DNA of 64,000 nt from Tricholoma matsutake. Taxonomy: Eukaryota > Basidiomycota > Agaricomycetes > Agaricales > Tricholomataceae. Under the pieces are notes generated by a model. It saw nothing but the letters and a program-made list of their open reading frames with translations. It had not been told where the DNA came from and made no database searches. Position numbers and translations under genes: made by a program. The stretch is taken from contig AP026545.1 of assembly GCA_026075535.2 (NCBI GenBank), positions 10,726,001 through 10,790,000 of the forward strand, written 5' to 3'. Below are positions 11,509-21,073 of the stretch, one piece after another (positions within the stretch are counted from its first letter, which is position 1; each line of letters begins with the position of its first letter).

Positions 11509-11857
11509 TGTTGAGATATACACTGTGAACAGGTATCATCATATCCAATGATGCATTCATTTGATTCCATCACTGACATCCCTTTATGGCATGTCAGCAT
11601 TATCAACAAGTCTTTTGGCATGTCCCCTTTATACTCATCTTTTGGTTACCTTTATGACTTCTAGTATATATACTCCACAATATTAGTTAGACACCTCAGT
11701 CAATTATACATCGACTGAGGTGAGTAACATTCCATAGAACCTTACATACAGGATTATTAATAGTACCATAGTCTATTCTTATCTAGGTACTATTTGCTCG
11801 TATATAGTCAATTATACATCGACTGAGTCTATTCTTATCTAGGATTGATTCTCTACA
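11509..11857 (+). repeat. copia-1 3' LTR
   Basis: 349 bp, TGTTGAG...TCTCTACA, followed by the target duplication TTTAT at 11858-11862. Confidence 0.97.
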
Positions 11858-11946
11858 TTTATGGCTGCCATATTTGCATTCAAATTACACATGTTCTTGC
11901 GCCACTTCTTCTTTTGGGAATGCTTCCCTTGTCCAGGTCCTGGCAT
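11858..11946 (-). pseudogene. 5' part of the small ORF split by copia-1
   Basis: ATG at 11946-11944 opens MPGPGQGKHSQKKKWRKN, a basic N-terminus, and runs in frame to the copia-1 target site. It continues at 6376-6148. No upstream start or splice site was assigned. Function unknown. Confidence 0.5.
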
Positions 11947-12305
11947 ACTGAATGTGATGTAATAACTGAAAAAGAGCCTGATAGACTGGTTCTGGTTCTG
12001 TGTGCTAAGAGCTGGTTCTGTGAGATTAGTGCTGGGGACTGAAACTGGAGACTCAAGAGCTAGAGATTCTGAACAAAACTAGATGTAAAGTATGTTGTGA
12101 TGTCGCATGCAAGGCTGAAAAAAGCAAGTGTGAACCAGAAGAAAGCAAAAGCAGTTGCGTGCATCAAATCATGCTCTCATCACCAAGATGGAGATGTGCC
12201 AGGAGCCTCCTCTATAGTGATGGCGTGGAGGCCCAGATAGTGATAGGATCAGTGACTCTACCACATGCATGACTACTCTACTGACTAAGTCACATGATGA
12301 CCCAA
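11947..12305. other. Spacer between small ORF and gene 2 of the KDZ region
   Basis: No supported feature. Confidence 0.5.
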
Positions 12306-12761
12306 TCACACTACTCCACCGGCATCCTGTGTTGTAGTGACTTCATCGGTGTTGCAAGTGTGGGATCTTGATGGTGTTTTCATCCAATGCTTTCTGTAGT
12401 CAGGGATTGCACTATCAGTTGAAGCAACTGATGTTGACTCAGGGATTGTATCCATCAGTAATGAAGCTAGTATCATGTTCTGTTGAGAATTGTGACCTTG
12501 CTGAATTGCCGGTCGGAGGGCAGGTGCAGTGGAATTATGGATGATACCATTTTGCATCCATGCAGGAACTGGACTGTTCAATAAATGACCCCCATGCTCC
12601 AGATCTGCCAGATAGCTAGCATATGTAGGCTCAGTCATGTCAACTGCTGTAGGACTGCTGGTCAAACCCATCATCGCCAGAATATTGTGATCCTCTGCTG
12701 TTACGTATTGGCCAGGTGGAATTAGCGCCTTCTGGAGCATGGGATTGATGAAAATGCAGTA
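12306..12761 (-). pseudogene. KDZ-region gene 2, 3' part (after E1)
   Basis: Minus-strand frame beginning YCIFINPMLQKALIPPGQYV and ending ...TQDAGGVV at 12306. It continues, without loss or gain of a base, the frame that stops at 15950 on the other side of E1, so this is the C-terminal part of one gene. No domain recognised. Confidence 0.6.
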
Positions 12762-13040
12762 CTTTACACTCCCCCCCCAGTCCGAGTGGACTCTGCTCGG
12801 ACACACTCAGACACTTGGACTGTCCTTGGACTTCACTCAGACTCTGCTCAGACTCTGCTCAGACACTCAGACTGTCCTAGGACTGTCCGAGTTGTCCGAG
12901 TAAAGTCCAAGGACTGCACTCAGACTTCGCTTGGACAACATCAATTGTGCATTTATTTACACCTTTAAAGTACTGTCCAATTAAAGTCCAAGTTCCAGTC
13001 TTAGAGAAAGTCTTATAAGTCTCACAAAATGATGTGTGCA

Positions 13041-13128
13041 CAGCAGGAATTGAACCAACAGCCTTCTAGACTAGCAATCACATGACAACAAAACATGCAC
13101 ACTCTACCACTTAAGCCAAGTAGTCATT
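13041..13128 (-). repeat. tRNA-like sequence, left end of E1
   Basis: Minus strand: A box TGGCTTAAGTGGTAGAGTG, then about 40 nt later B box TGGTTCAATTCC. It points toward the left terminus. Probably a tRNA-derived promoter; no functional tRNA is claimed. Confidence 0.65.
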
Positions 13129-13204
13129 TAAAGTTACATACATTATATCTATTTATTACTGAAATCTAATTTTTTATATATCATGAATAGATTATTAAAT
13201 TGAC

Positions 13205-13339
13205 CCCCTCGCATCTGTGCGAGGGGTAATTAATATGTATAATACTAAGCCCTCCCCTCGCAAGCTTGAGGGGAGGGGGCCGTACCTATCAATTATAAAA
13301 ATAAATTAAAAACACCCACCATGAGCAGTTGCTCATGGT
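13205..13339. repeat. Cluster of hairpins in E1
   Basis: Three consecutive inverted repeats: CCCCTCGCA/TGCGAGGGG (13205-13226), CCTCCCCTC/GAGGGGAGG (about 13249-13278), and the perfect 22-bp ACCATGAGCA-GT-TGCTCATGGT (13318-13339). E2 has comparable CCCTCGC/GCGAGGG hairpins at the same relative place (about 48955-49100). Confidence 0.7.
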
Positions 13340-13579
13340 GGTGTTTGTCTCTCCCCAAGTCGTCCCCTGGCTGTCTTGCTCTCCTGTCCCCATTCTTCTC
13401 CCCCCCAAACCACCCCACAAGCAGATGCTTGTAGGCGTGGGGTGGGTGTCATTGTGGGTGTCCCCACTCTCGTCATCGTCTCCCTTCCCTCTCATCTCCC
13501 TTCCCCTCATCTCTTCCCCCTCACCTTCCACCCTGTGAGCAGGGGCTCACAGCAGTGGTGGTGGTGTCATTGTTGCCAG

Positions 13580-14398
13580 TAGTAGTTTGTACCTATAAAA
13601 GTTAGTTAGCATCAAAAAATGAAATGAGAAGAGAAAAAAAAACTTACCTATGACCCAAGAGATGTTGACGTCTCTTGGGTCTCCCCTAATCATCGTCATT
13701 CCACCCATCATCCACTCTACAAGCAGTGGCTCATAGTGCTGTGGCAGGTGCTGTCATCATTCCCTGCCATTGTCCTCATTCCACCCACCATCCACCCCAC
13801 AAGCAGTTGCTCATGAGGCTGGAGGCAGGTGGTGCATCCTGCATGGTGGGCGTGAGGGCTGGTAGCGGGGGCTCGAGCAGCTGCTTGCAGCAATGGTTCT
13901 GAGTGCTCGTCGTCGTCAGCAGTACTAGATAATACCTAAAAAAGTTCATTAGTAACAAAAACAAGAAAAAAAAACTTACCAACGGCCCAAGAGATGTTGT
14001 TTTCTTTGTTTTCTTTGCCTTCCTTTCATTGTTTCCCACTTGTCCCCTTGTCATTGCATCTCCCAGTCCCAGTCGTCTCCAGTGGCCTCATTGTGTTGTC
14101 ATTCCGTTTGGCCAAGTCGGTGTTGCCGTTGTCCTGCCGTTTTGCAGTTGTACCTGTTCCGGTGGTGGCTGTGTCAGCCATTGTCCTGGTTTTGAAGCTG
14201 CGGCATCATTATAACATAGATCAAAGCTATCATTAAGGAAAATTCAGTTAGTTAAACAAAACAACAAAAATCATGTAAAAAAACACTTACAAGTGAGCCC
14301 AAATGACAATGCCATCGTTTTTCCCGTTATTGGTTATTGGGGTAGGAGGTAAGGAGGAGGCGGCACCATTGAAGGTGATGTGCCAGCATTGTTGATGA
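13580..14398 (-). CDS. E1 spliced low-complexity ORF (three exon-intron cassettes)
   Basis: On the minus strand three units repeat: an exon ending just before a GTAAGT donor, an intron of about 50-75 nt that begins with a T run and holds a branch site (CTAAC or ACTAAT), and an acceptor. Donors are at about 14290, 13979 and 13647. Exon ends read NDGIVIWAHL, NNISWAVGKF and RDVNISWVIGKF, variants of one motif. Exon interiors are Thr/Pro/Asn-rich and carry the GAGCAnnTGCTC palindrome. Solo LTR D1 separates the first exon from its start region near 15740. Reading frame across all exons was not proven. Function unknown. Confidence 0.45.
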
Positions 14399-14406
14399 CA
14401 TGGTGA

Positions 14407-15710
14407 TGATGCTCAACCCGGAAACCCAAACAAAACCCACAAAAAGGCTTCAGATGGTATAACACGAGTCAGAGGAAGGGTGCGAGGCCCTCTAGATGTC
14501 ACCTGTCAGACCAACCATCAAATAGTCATAAAAGGACTGCTTGTCGAAGCAGTCCGAGGCTAAAAGAATGTGTTTCGAGGACTTGCAATGATTTGCGAGA
14601 CGTTGCGATGATTTTCGAGATGTCGTGATGCTTTTCAAGGAAGTCTCGAGCAATTTTGAGTGCACAGATATGTTTGGATGCAAGATCGGGGGACTAGACA
14701 AGTAGTAGAAGTGAAGAAAAGGCTAATCGAGGGAAGCGAGAGTGAAAATAGTGTAATGCGAGGAATTTCAAGGAATTTCAAGGAAGTTTAGCATAAAACA
14801 CCAAACTTTGGACTGAATAAGACTAAACCGAACTCTCAAATCACTGTGATCTGGGAGGAAGATGACGACTTTTTTGTTTTTCTTTGTATCTAGTACATCT
14901 TTTATATAAAATAAAGAAAGTACCTAAAAAGGCTAGAGAACATGTGTAGAACATGAGGCAAAAGACAATATAAGTATATCAGAACAATAAAGCGAGCCTA
15001 GAAGGGGTGAATATAACACATGATGAAGAAATAATAAGAAAGAATAGCTAAAACTGGACTGTCCTTGTTATAAATTGAGTAAAAGATTGGAAACTGCTTT
15101 GAGCGGATTGTATGCGTGCACATGCAATCGAAATGTGTTCAATATACTCAATATAGTGTCCCATGTGTCTAGCATGCATCCGAAGATTGTTCAAATAGGA
15201 AATACTGTGTCCGACGATGTTTTTCGAGGTTCGATGTTTTTCGAAGTTTTTCGAAGATTCTTCGGACTTCGTTCGTGGCCCGATATCGGTGCGATTTTGT
15301 TTGACAATGGTAGGGGATACATCTGGCATGTGTGCGATGATTATTCGGATAGCGATATTGTGTCCGATGTCGATTTGCAATGTATGATGATTTTTGAAGT
15401 CGGTCGAGGAAATATCGGACTTGTTCGAAGGCCGATATCGCTGCAATATTGCTCGATACTGGTTCAGAACCCATTGACGATGCTCCAAGTGTATATCCTG
15501 AGCTGTACGAAGGTCAGGGGAATTGTATTATAGTGGCCAAAGGCATACAAAGAATTTCAAAGTGTCGCAAAGGATTTCAAAGCATTCTCGTGACTTTGTA
15601 GAGCTTTGTAGAGCATCATAGAGCTTTGGAGGGGTTTGTATGGGTTTATAGAGCTTCGACAACGATTGTAGATGTGTTTTCCGAGCTTGAACGACAAGGT
15701 GGACCTATCA
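14407..15710. mobile_element. Solo LTR D1
   Basis: 1304 bp, TGATGCTCAACCC...GGACCTATCA, homologous throughout to D2 (21074-22458). TG...CA ends, a TATATAAAATAAAG box near 14893, and no internal coding region fit a solo LTR. Flanks read ATGG (2 bp out from the left end) and ACGG (right), at best a decayed duplication. Inserted in E1. Confidence 0.7.
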
Positions 15711-15754
15711 ACGGCTGTGTTGATTTGTCATCACAGCTGGGGTGGTACATAGAG

Positions 15755-15856
15755 AGATATAACCACTTATCTGTAATGATGCTTTAGTCTAACAGTTATA
15801 TCACTGCTGTAATTGTACTTTATCATGTGACTATGAGGGTTCAATCCCTGCAGTAG
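15755..15856 (+). repeat. tRNA-like sequence, right end of E1
   Basis: Plus strand: A-box-like TTTAGTCTAACAGTTATATC at about 15783 and B-box-like GGGTTCAATCCC at about 15838. It points toward the right terminus, mirror-image to the left one. Confidence 0.55.
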
Positions 15857-15949
15857 CCACTGATTTTCAGTCAATTATATAAGCAACTCGGACAGTCCTA
15901 GGACTGTACGAGTGCTGGTCCACTCAGATTGGGGGGGGGGAGTGTAAAG

Positions 15950-17675
15950 ACCTCTGAAAAGGTCCCATTCCAGCAGCATCAAATCTTTGGGTATCAGTGG
16001 AGCTAACCCAGCAGCTGGTTGGTTGATAGGTGTAATAGCCATTGAAGTATTATGGGGCTGCCTTTTCTTTTTTTGTTTTTGTTCCTTTGGGATCTGTGTC
16101 ATCCAAGTCTGTAAGTTCTTGTAATTGAACTGCCAGCTGAAGTGTTCCCTCCCATGAATTAAGGACATTTGTGAATTTGAAACCAATCTTTCCTTCCTCC
16201 TGCCTTCCCATCCAAAGGGTAAAACATGCCTCGATTTCATGTTTATGCATTTTAGATGGTTCCCACAATAATACAAACTCCCCATCCAGCGATTCATCTG
16301 ATTCTCCCAGTGCTACAGTCGATGCTCGTGATCTCCCTGGTGCCATCAAAGATGTGTGGCTGATTCCTCCTTTCTGCAGAGGCATATAATCCACCTGGTT
16401 GATAAATTCAGGTTGCCGTGTGTAAATATCAAGCCACAGCACATGACCAGAGGTCCTCCTTGCAGCTAAATCTTACCAGAGATCAGTATCTTCATTAATC
16501 AAACATGGTTCACTCACTGTACATCCTTTCAATGTATGCCCATAAAACTTGTTTTTGGTAATTCAAAAACTGGGCATTGTTGCCATGGTGGATAAGACAG
16601 TTCACCCGTAGCAGTGGCTGTCCCTTCACTCCAGTCTCCAGGATTTGTTTAGGCTTTGCCCCACCAGCAGGTTGTATCACCAATTTCTCCTCTTCATCAG
16701 CGGTGAGATATTCCTCAATGTATGCCTCGGACATGTCTGCAATAGGCTTCTCATGCCACCCAGGTTTGCCAGCTATGAAATTTGGCTTATTGTTGCCTAG
16801 AAAGCTATTTGTTTCAAACCTACAAATTCTTCATTAGTCACCATTAAATGCCAGGTGAATGTACATACATGCTCCACTTCCTTTTTCTGGCTGGATTTAA
16901 CCATCCACCCAACACAACCATTCGAACCCCAAGTTCAAGGTACATTGAATTTTGAAATTTATTCATACATTTTGTGAGCATTTTCTTGGCATCCCTAAGA
17001 TCAATTTAGCCAGGTTACTGAATTATGGGTGATACACGTACTTTTGCCAAACAGCTGATGATGGACCAGTATTCATCCATTGATGCTGAAGTGTCTCAAT
17101 CTTTGCATTTTCCTTTGCATTGTTGGATATTCTTTTGTTGACTTTTGCATATTGCCATGAATATTTGGCCATCCAGTCCAGTTGGCCTTTCTACAGATCT
17201 GGTGCCTCCCTTCCAATTGCTGCCTCTATTTCTGACCCATACAGGTGGATAATGACTTTGCACTGTGGAGGGACCTTGCCAATGCCACCTTTGGTGGTTT
17301 GTGAGCATTTTGTCTGTACCAAGCTCTAATGCACTGATAATCATGTTTGTCAAAGAGCAGAATATACATTAAGGGTTTATTGCTTACTTCCTGCAGGCCA
17401 TCCATTGGAGGTTTTACAGGTAGGTTAAATAAGTCTGTTATGGCATCTTGTAAGGTTAGTTGTTGCACTTTACAGTTTTTCAATGCCTTCCAGTTGTCCA
17501 CTTGTCGCTGTAGCACATTCAGTTCCTCTGGTGACCACTTATGGGCAACTGGTTGAAATTCTGCATGCTCATCCATGTGATTTCCATCATCTGAGCTAGA
17601 ACTTGAAGGACAGCTGCCAAAGTCTTCCCCGCTTTGATCAGCATCCTCAGCAGACATGATAGTCAATGTGGACAC
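15950..17675 (-). pseudogene. KDZ-region gene 2, 5' part, unrecognised
   Basis: Opens near 17675 with an acidic Ser/Asp-rich N-terminus and then KWSPEELNVLQRQVDNWKA, a helical segment. Further coding blocks follow at 17350-17100, 16734-16510 (acidic EEYLTADEEEKL then ILETGVKGQPLLRVN) and 16442-15950. The blocks lie in different frames separated by candidate short introns I did not fully resolve. It is co-oriented with and directly downstream of the KDZ transposase, so it is probably the second gene of that element. E1 interrupts it at 15950. Whether it was intact before E1 is unknown. Confidence 0.5.
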
Positions 17676-17999
17676 AGTACACAGGTTGTGCTGGCAAATA
17701 CATTAGGTACCTTGATATTGCATCAGACTGTCCCTGAGGACTATTTACAGGTCATATTTCAGCCCCAATATACCCTAATATACCCCAGACTTCGATTGGT
17801 ACACCTTTAATCCTCTCGGCACACCTTAATATATCACAAATTCACAATGTCCCTGAGCAGATCAGCTAATAGTGGAGTATTATTAGCTGGTTGGTCCACC
17901 AATTATTTAGAATTTTATAAAAAAAGGTAACATTAGTAAACCATCATTTGTTGTCTTCAGTCATGGCTCAAATCAAGCCATCCAAGCCATTGGAGCCAT

Positions 18000-20900
18000 T
18001 CAGTGATAGATGGATGTGTCATCAGTGGGGCCGGAATTACAATGCCAGTGGCATGGTACATGCAGCAAGTATGATTGAATATCACAAACACCGCCTCTGT
18101 TGTTGCATATGTAACATTGGCGGTTGCAAGCTGATATTGCCAGATTACCTGGCCACTCAAAACCCCAGACATTTCCTACCTGTGGATGTATGGCTTTGAA
18201 AATATGCATGGAGGAAGTGGCCATCATTCTCCAGTTTGCTGCCTGACATTTGGTATATGCCACAGCTCCCAGTGATGTCTGAGTCTCCAAGCAGTTACCC
18301 CAGACCTCCACTCTGTAAAGAAAATAATGTGGGATCCAAGCCATTTCATGACTACTAATTGATAACTCCTCTGACCATCTATCATGTTTGGCATTTGCCT
18401 GTAACCAGTGCACCCTGTAGACAAAATAATAGTGAAGTCGCTCATTAAAGTGAATTAAGGTGTACTTACATTCTTTCATCATTTTGCTTGCCTCGACATT
18501 GGCTTGGACATTAATGGTCCAAAACCATGCCAATGGTTCATCCTGTCTCTGGCTTCCACCCTCAGCATTGCCGGTACCACCCCTCACCACAGCAGTTGAA
18601 ATCTTGAGTTCGTCCTGGCGCAATACCTGATACTTGGACTGCATCTCAGCTGAACATCTCAATGATACCATTGCAGCCCTCACAGCATTGTATACCTGAC
18701 GATGTGCTTGAACCCAGCAGCTAATACCATGCACCTTTGACCAAGCCCTTCCCCTTTTGTTCTTGGATGTGGCGAGACATAAATTCTTCCTGTTTAAGAA
18801 AGATTTCTCACCAAGGGTCATTCTAACACCCTGGAGCTCATTGTTTGCTTGTCCTTCCCTCAATTTCAAATCTTTCTTGGCAAGGGAATTTAAACCAAGC
18901 TGAGTAATTTGTGGAAAGCCAAATGTAGAGGGAAGAGGTAATAGGCATGTTTTGGCAGTATGGACTGCTACCAGGGGCCTTGTAATGAACAGGTTGCTTT
19001 GATCATCATCATCTGAGTTAGTCTGGTAATCAGAAGCTTGTGATGGGAGTACTGGTCTCAGTGGGAAGTCATTAAGCTTTTGCAGTGCATCCAATGTGTC
19101 ATTCACAAATTGTTCTGATTTAGCAATGAAGGAACCCACTCTGGTATCAAGGTTTTGCCATTTTGTTGCAATCTTCAGCTTATCAGCCTTGCACAACACC
19201 AAACACTGCTGATGTATAAAGGTCCAAAGGGCCAGTCTGATATTAGTTAGCAAAGGAATATTTTGCAATGGCCAGATATGCACTGTGCTTCCTCAAGTTT
19301 GAGGCTAAGAGCAAGCCAGGTGGTTTCACCCTTTCCATCACCATTTTCATCTTCATCCTCTAGAAGGTTCATTTGTCTTACCACTACCTGACCAGGATTT
19401 ATATCATAGATGTCCATTGCTTCTGGATCACTTAGACATGTTGCCTGAGAGTGTTTTTCCAATTCTTTCCAGGTTGCAATCTCCTCAGGGTCTGAGTTTG
19501 CCATGTACTGCAATAAGTCCACCCAACTTTCCTCCTCACCTGCCACAGCGGCTCTGAATTGGTGGGTGGTGGTAACCACTGCATCTGGTTCCAAGTCAAT
19601 CTGGCACAATGTACAAACATGTACTCACTGATGTCCTGCATTTTTTTGAAGTTGGAATCCCCCATATGATCATCCAAGGTTTCAATCTGTCCAGAAATGG
19701 TAGCATTTTGGGTACTAGGTGAGATTTCATTCAACACAGACCACAATGATTCAAGGATTTCTCCATCCACTTGTCTGGCGCCAGGAATGAAACTCGGTGA
19801 AAAGCATGAGAAACATTCCCAGATGTGGCCACCAACATGGGAAAGACCAATACCATGCAGAATGACAATGCTGAGTGGTAGCTGGATATACTGACTTTCC
19901 TCCATCCAAAGTCTGAGCCTCTTCCAATACTGGCACATTATATCATAAATCAAAATGATTTTCTTGAGTCCAGTGATATTAGTGTTTTTCAAAGCTTAAG
20001 ATAAAGAATAGTGCATGTTTGCTTGTCTAGAAAAAGTTACACAATGTCTCTCAAATTGTGAAGATATCTCACTGTTCCCCTTTTTGGAAGTCAACCACTG
20101 CACTGAGGCAGAAGCAACCATGGCTGCCACAAGCAGTTGCACCAACACCGGTTACATCAAGACCCTTGTATCTGATGAAGTGGTCATTTACAGCATGATG
20201 CTCATTGCAGGTCGGTTTCTAATTTGGAGTTAGTAAATACGCTGAAGGTCTTTCAAATATCTTACCTCTTTTACTTCCTTAGCAACGGTGAGGTGTGATT
20301 TGTAGCGATTTGGCTCAGTCATGAAAAAATCACCATGACTGAGCTTAATATCATGGTGAGCATTTTCATGCTTCTGATGAACAGCGGTGAAGTTTCCATC
20401 CATGACAAAAGTCTGAGTGTATGCCATTCTGAGGTAGGATTACATTAAATACATTCCAATTCATGTGATTTGACTTACTGGTCAGGATCCTCAGTCCAAT
20501 TTTCTGGCAGATTGACACCTGGCTGAGGACATGCAGCACAGAATGTTGGGATGTCAGTTGCACCATTCATTGCAGCCGCCGATGAGCCACCAGCACCAGA
20601 CTGTGATCTCCCCAGCAGCCTCTCTACTTCAAATGTTTCAACATTCACCATAGCCGGCTTGCCCTGAGAAGCTCCCTGTATCAATCCTAAAGTACTGATG
20701 TCAGAGATATTGACAACTGTAGCATATCAATCATACCTCCATGGCATTAGGAAATAAGGGTGAAGTCATGCACTGGAGCTTCTGGTAGTATTGATAGGCT
20801 GAAGATTTACATTCCAGATTGGACAATCGCGCATCATCGAAGACTTGAAATGTGAACATGGTCTTGATATTTTCATAGCTGACCGGGAAAATCACCAATT

Positions 20901-21069
20901 GCAACAAGTGATTTTCCTGCTCTTGACAGGAATTATGAGTCCTTATGTTTACATAAGAAAGACTCGTTCTTAGATCCCAGATCTGCCAAAAAATTCAGTG
21001 TGAATGAAAAAATCAGTGCTGTTTTACCCACAGTCAGTAATTCAAAGCAACCATTAGTGACTTTTGAAA
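18000..21069 (-). pseudogene. KDZ-family transposase (decayed, multi-exon)
   Basis: Blocks in order match fungal KDZ (Kyakuja-Dileera-Zisupton) transposases: VFDDARLSNLECKSSAYQYY near 20850; CAACPQPGVNLPENW near 20510; FVMDGNF near 20400; the core ILIYDIMCQYWKRL near 19950; then PGARQVDGEILESLWSVLNE and TLDDHMGDSNFKKM near 19800-19640; and the C-terminal VHWLQANAKHDRWSEEL helical part near 18400. Introns such as 20059-20013 (GTGAGA...TCTAG) fit. A TAA follows soon after that junction, and the frames near 19630 do not join cleanly, so this copy looks inactive. Solo LTR D2 ends the 5' side; the Cys-rich N-terminus usual in the family was not found. Confidence 0.8.
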
Positions 21070-21073
21070 CCGT

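Larger units (their letters stand above)
6382..11857 (+). mobile_element. Ty1/copia retrotransposon copia-1, complete
   Basis: A 5476-bp element with two 349-bp LTRs (TGTTGAG...TCTCTACA) flanked by the perfect 5-bp target duplication TTTAT (6377-6381 and 11858-11862). It has a primer-binding site directly after the 5' LTR and a purine tract touching the 3' LTR. Internally there is one long reading frame in the copia order gag-protease-integrase-RT-RNase H. The LTRs differ at 11 positions, all transitions. The frame is broken by six TGA codons, so the copy is recent but defective. Confidence 0.97.
12762..15949. mobile_element. E-family element E1 (TIR element, outward tRNA-like ends)
   Basis: 3188 bp. 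The left end CTTTACACTCCCCCCCC...CCGAGTGGAC matches the reverse complement of the right end (GTCCACTC...GGGGAGTGTAAAG), about 30 bp of TIR. Inside each end lie GTCC/GGAC-rich DNA with CCTAGGA palindromes and a tRNA-like sequence directed outward. The interior carries hairpins and three minus-strand exon-intron cassettes. Solo LTR D1 (14407-15710) lies inside; without it E1 is about 1.9 kb, similar to E2 (about 2.0 kb). It sits in KDZ-region gene 2 with no target duplication, and removing it restores the frame. No transposase is encoded; class unknown. Confidence 0.85.

Noticed and set aside
15048..15533. ORFs on both strands in solo LTR D1 (and 21806-22288 in D2)
   Set aside because: The repeated TTCGA/CGAAG composition makes both strands open; LTR structure explains the sequence.
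12762..15949. E1 as a Tc1/mariner element with TA duplication or a CACTA element
   Set aside because: TA can be read at both junctions, but the host frame is restored only by removal without duplication; CACTA would need matching 3-bp flanks, and these are TTA and TAA.
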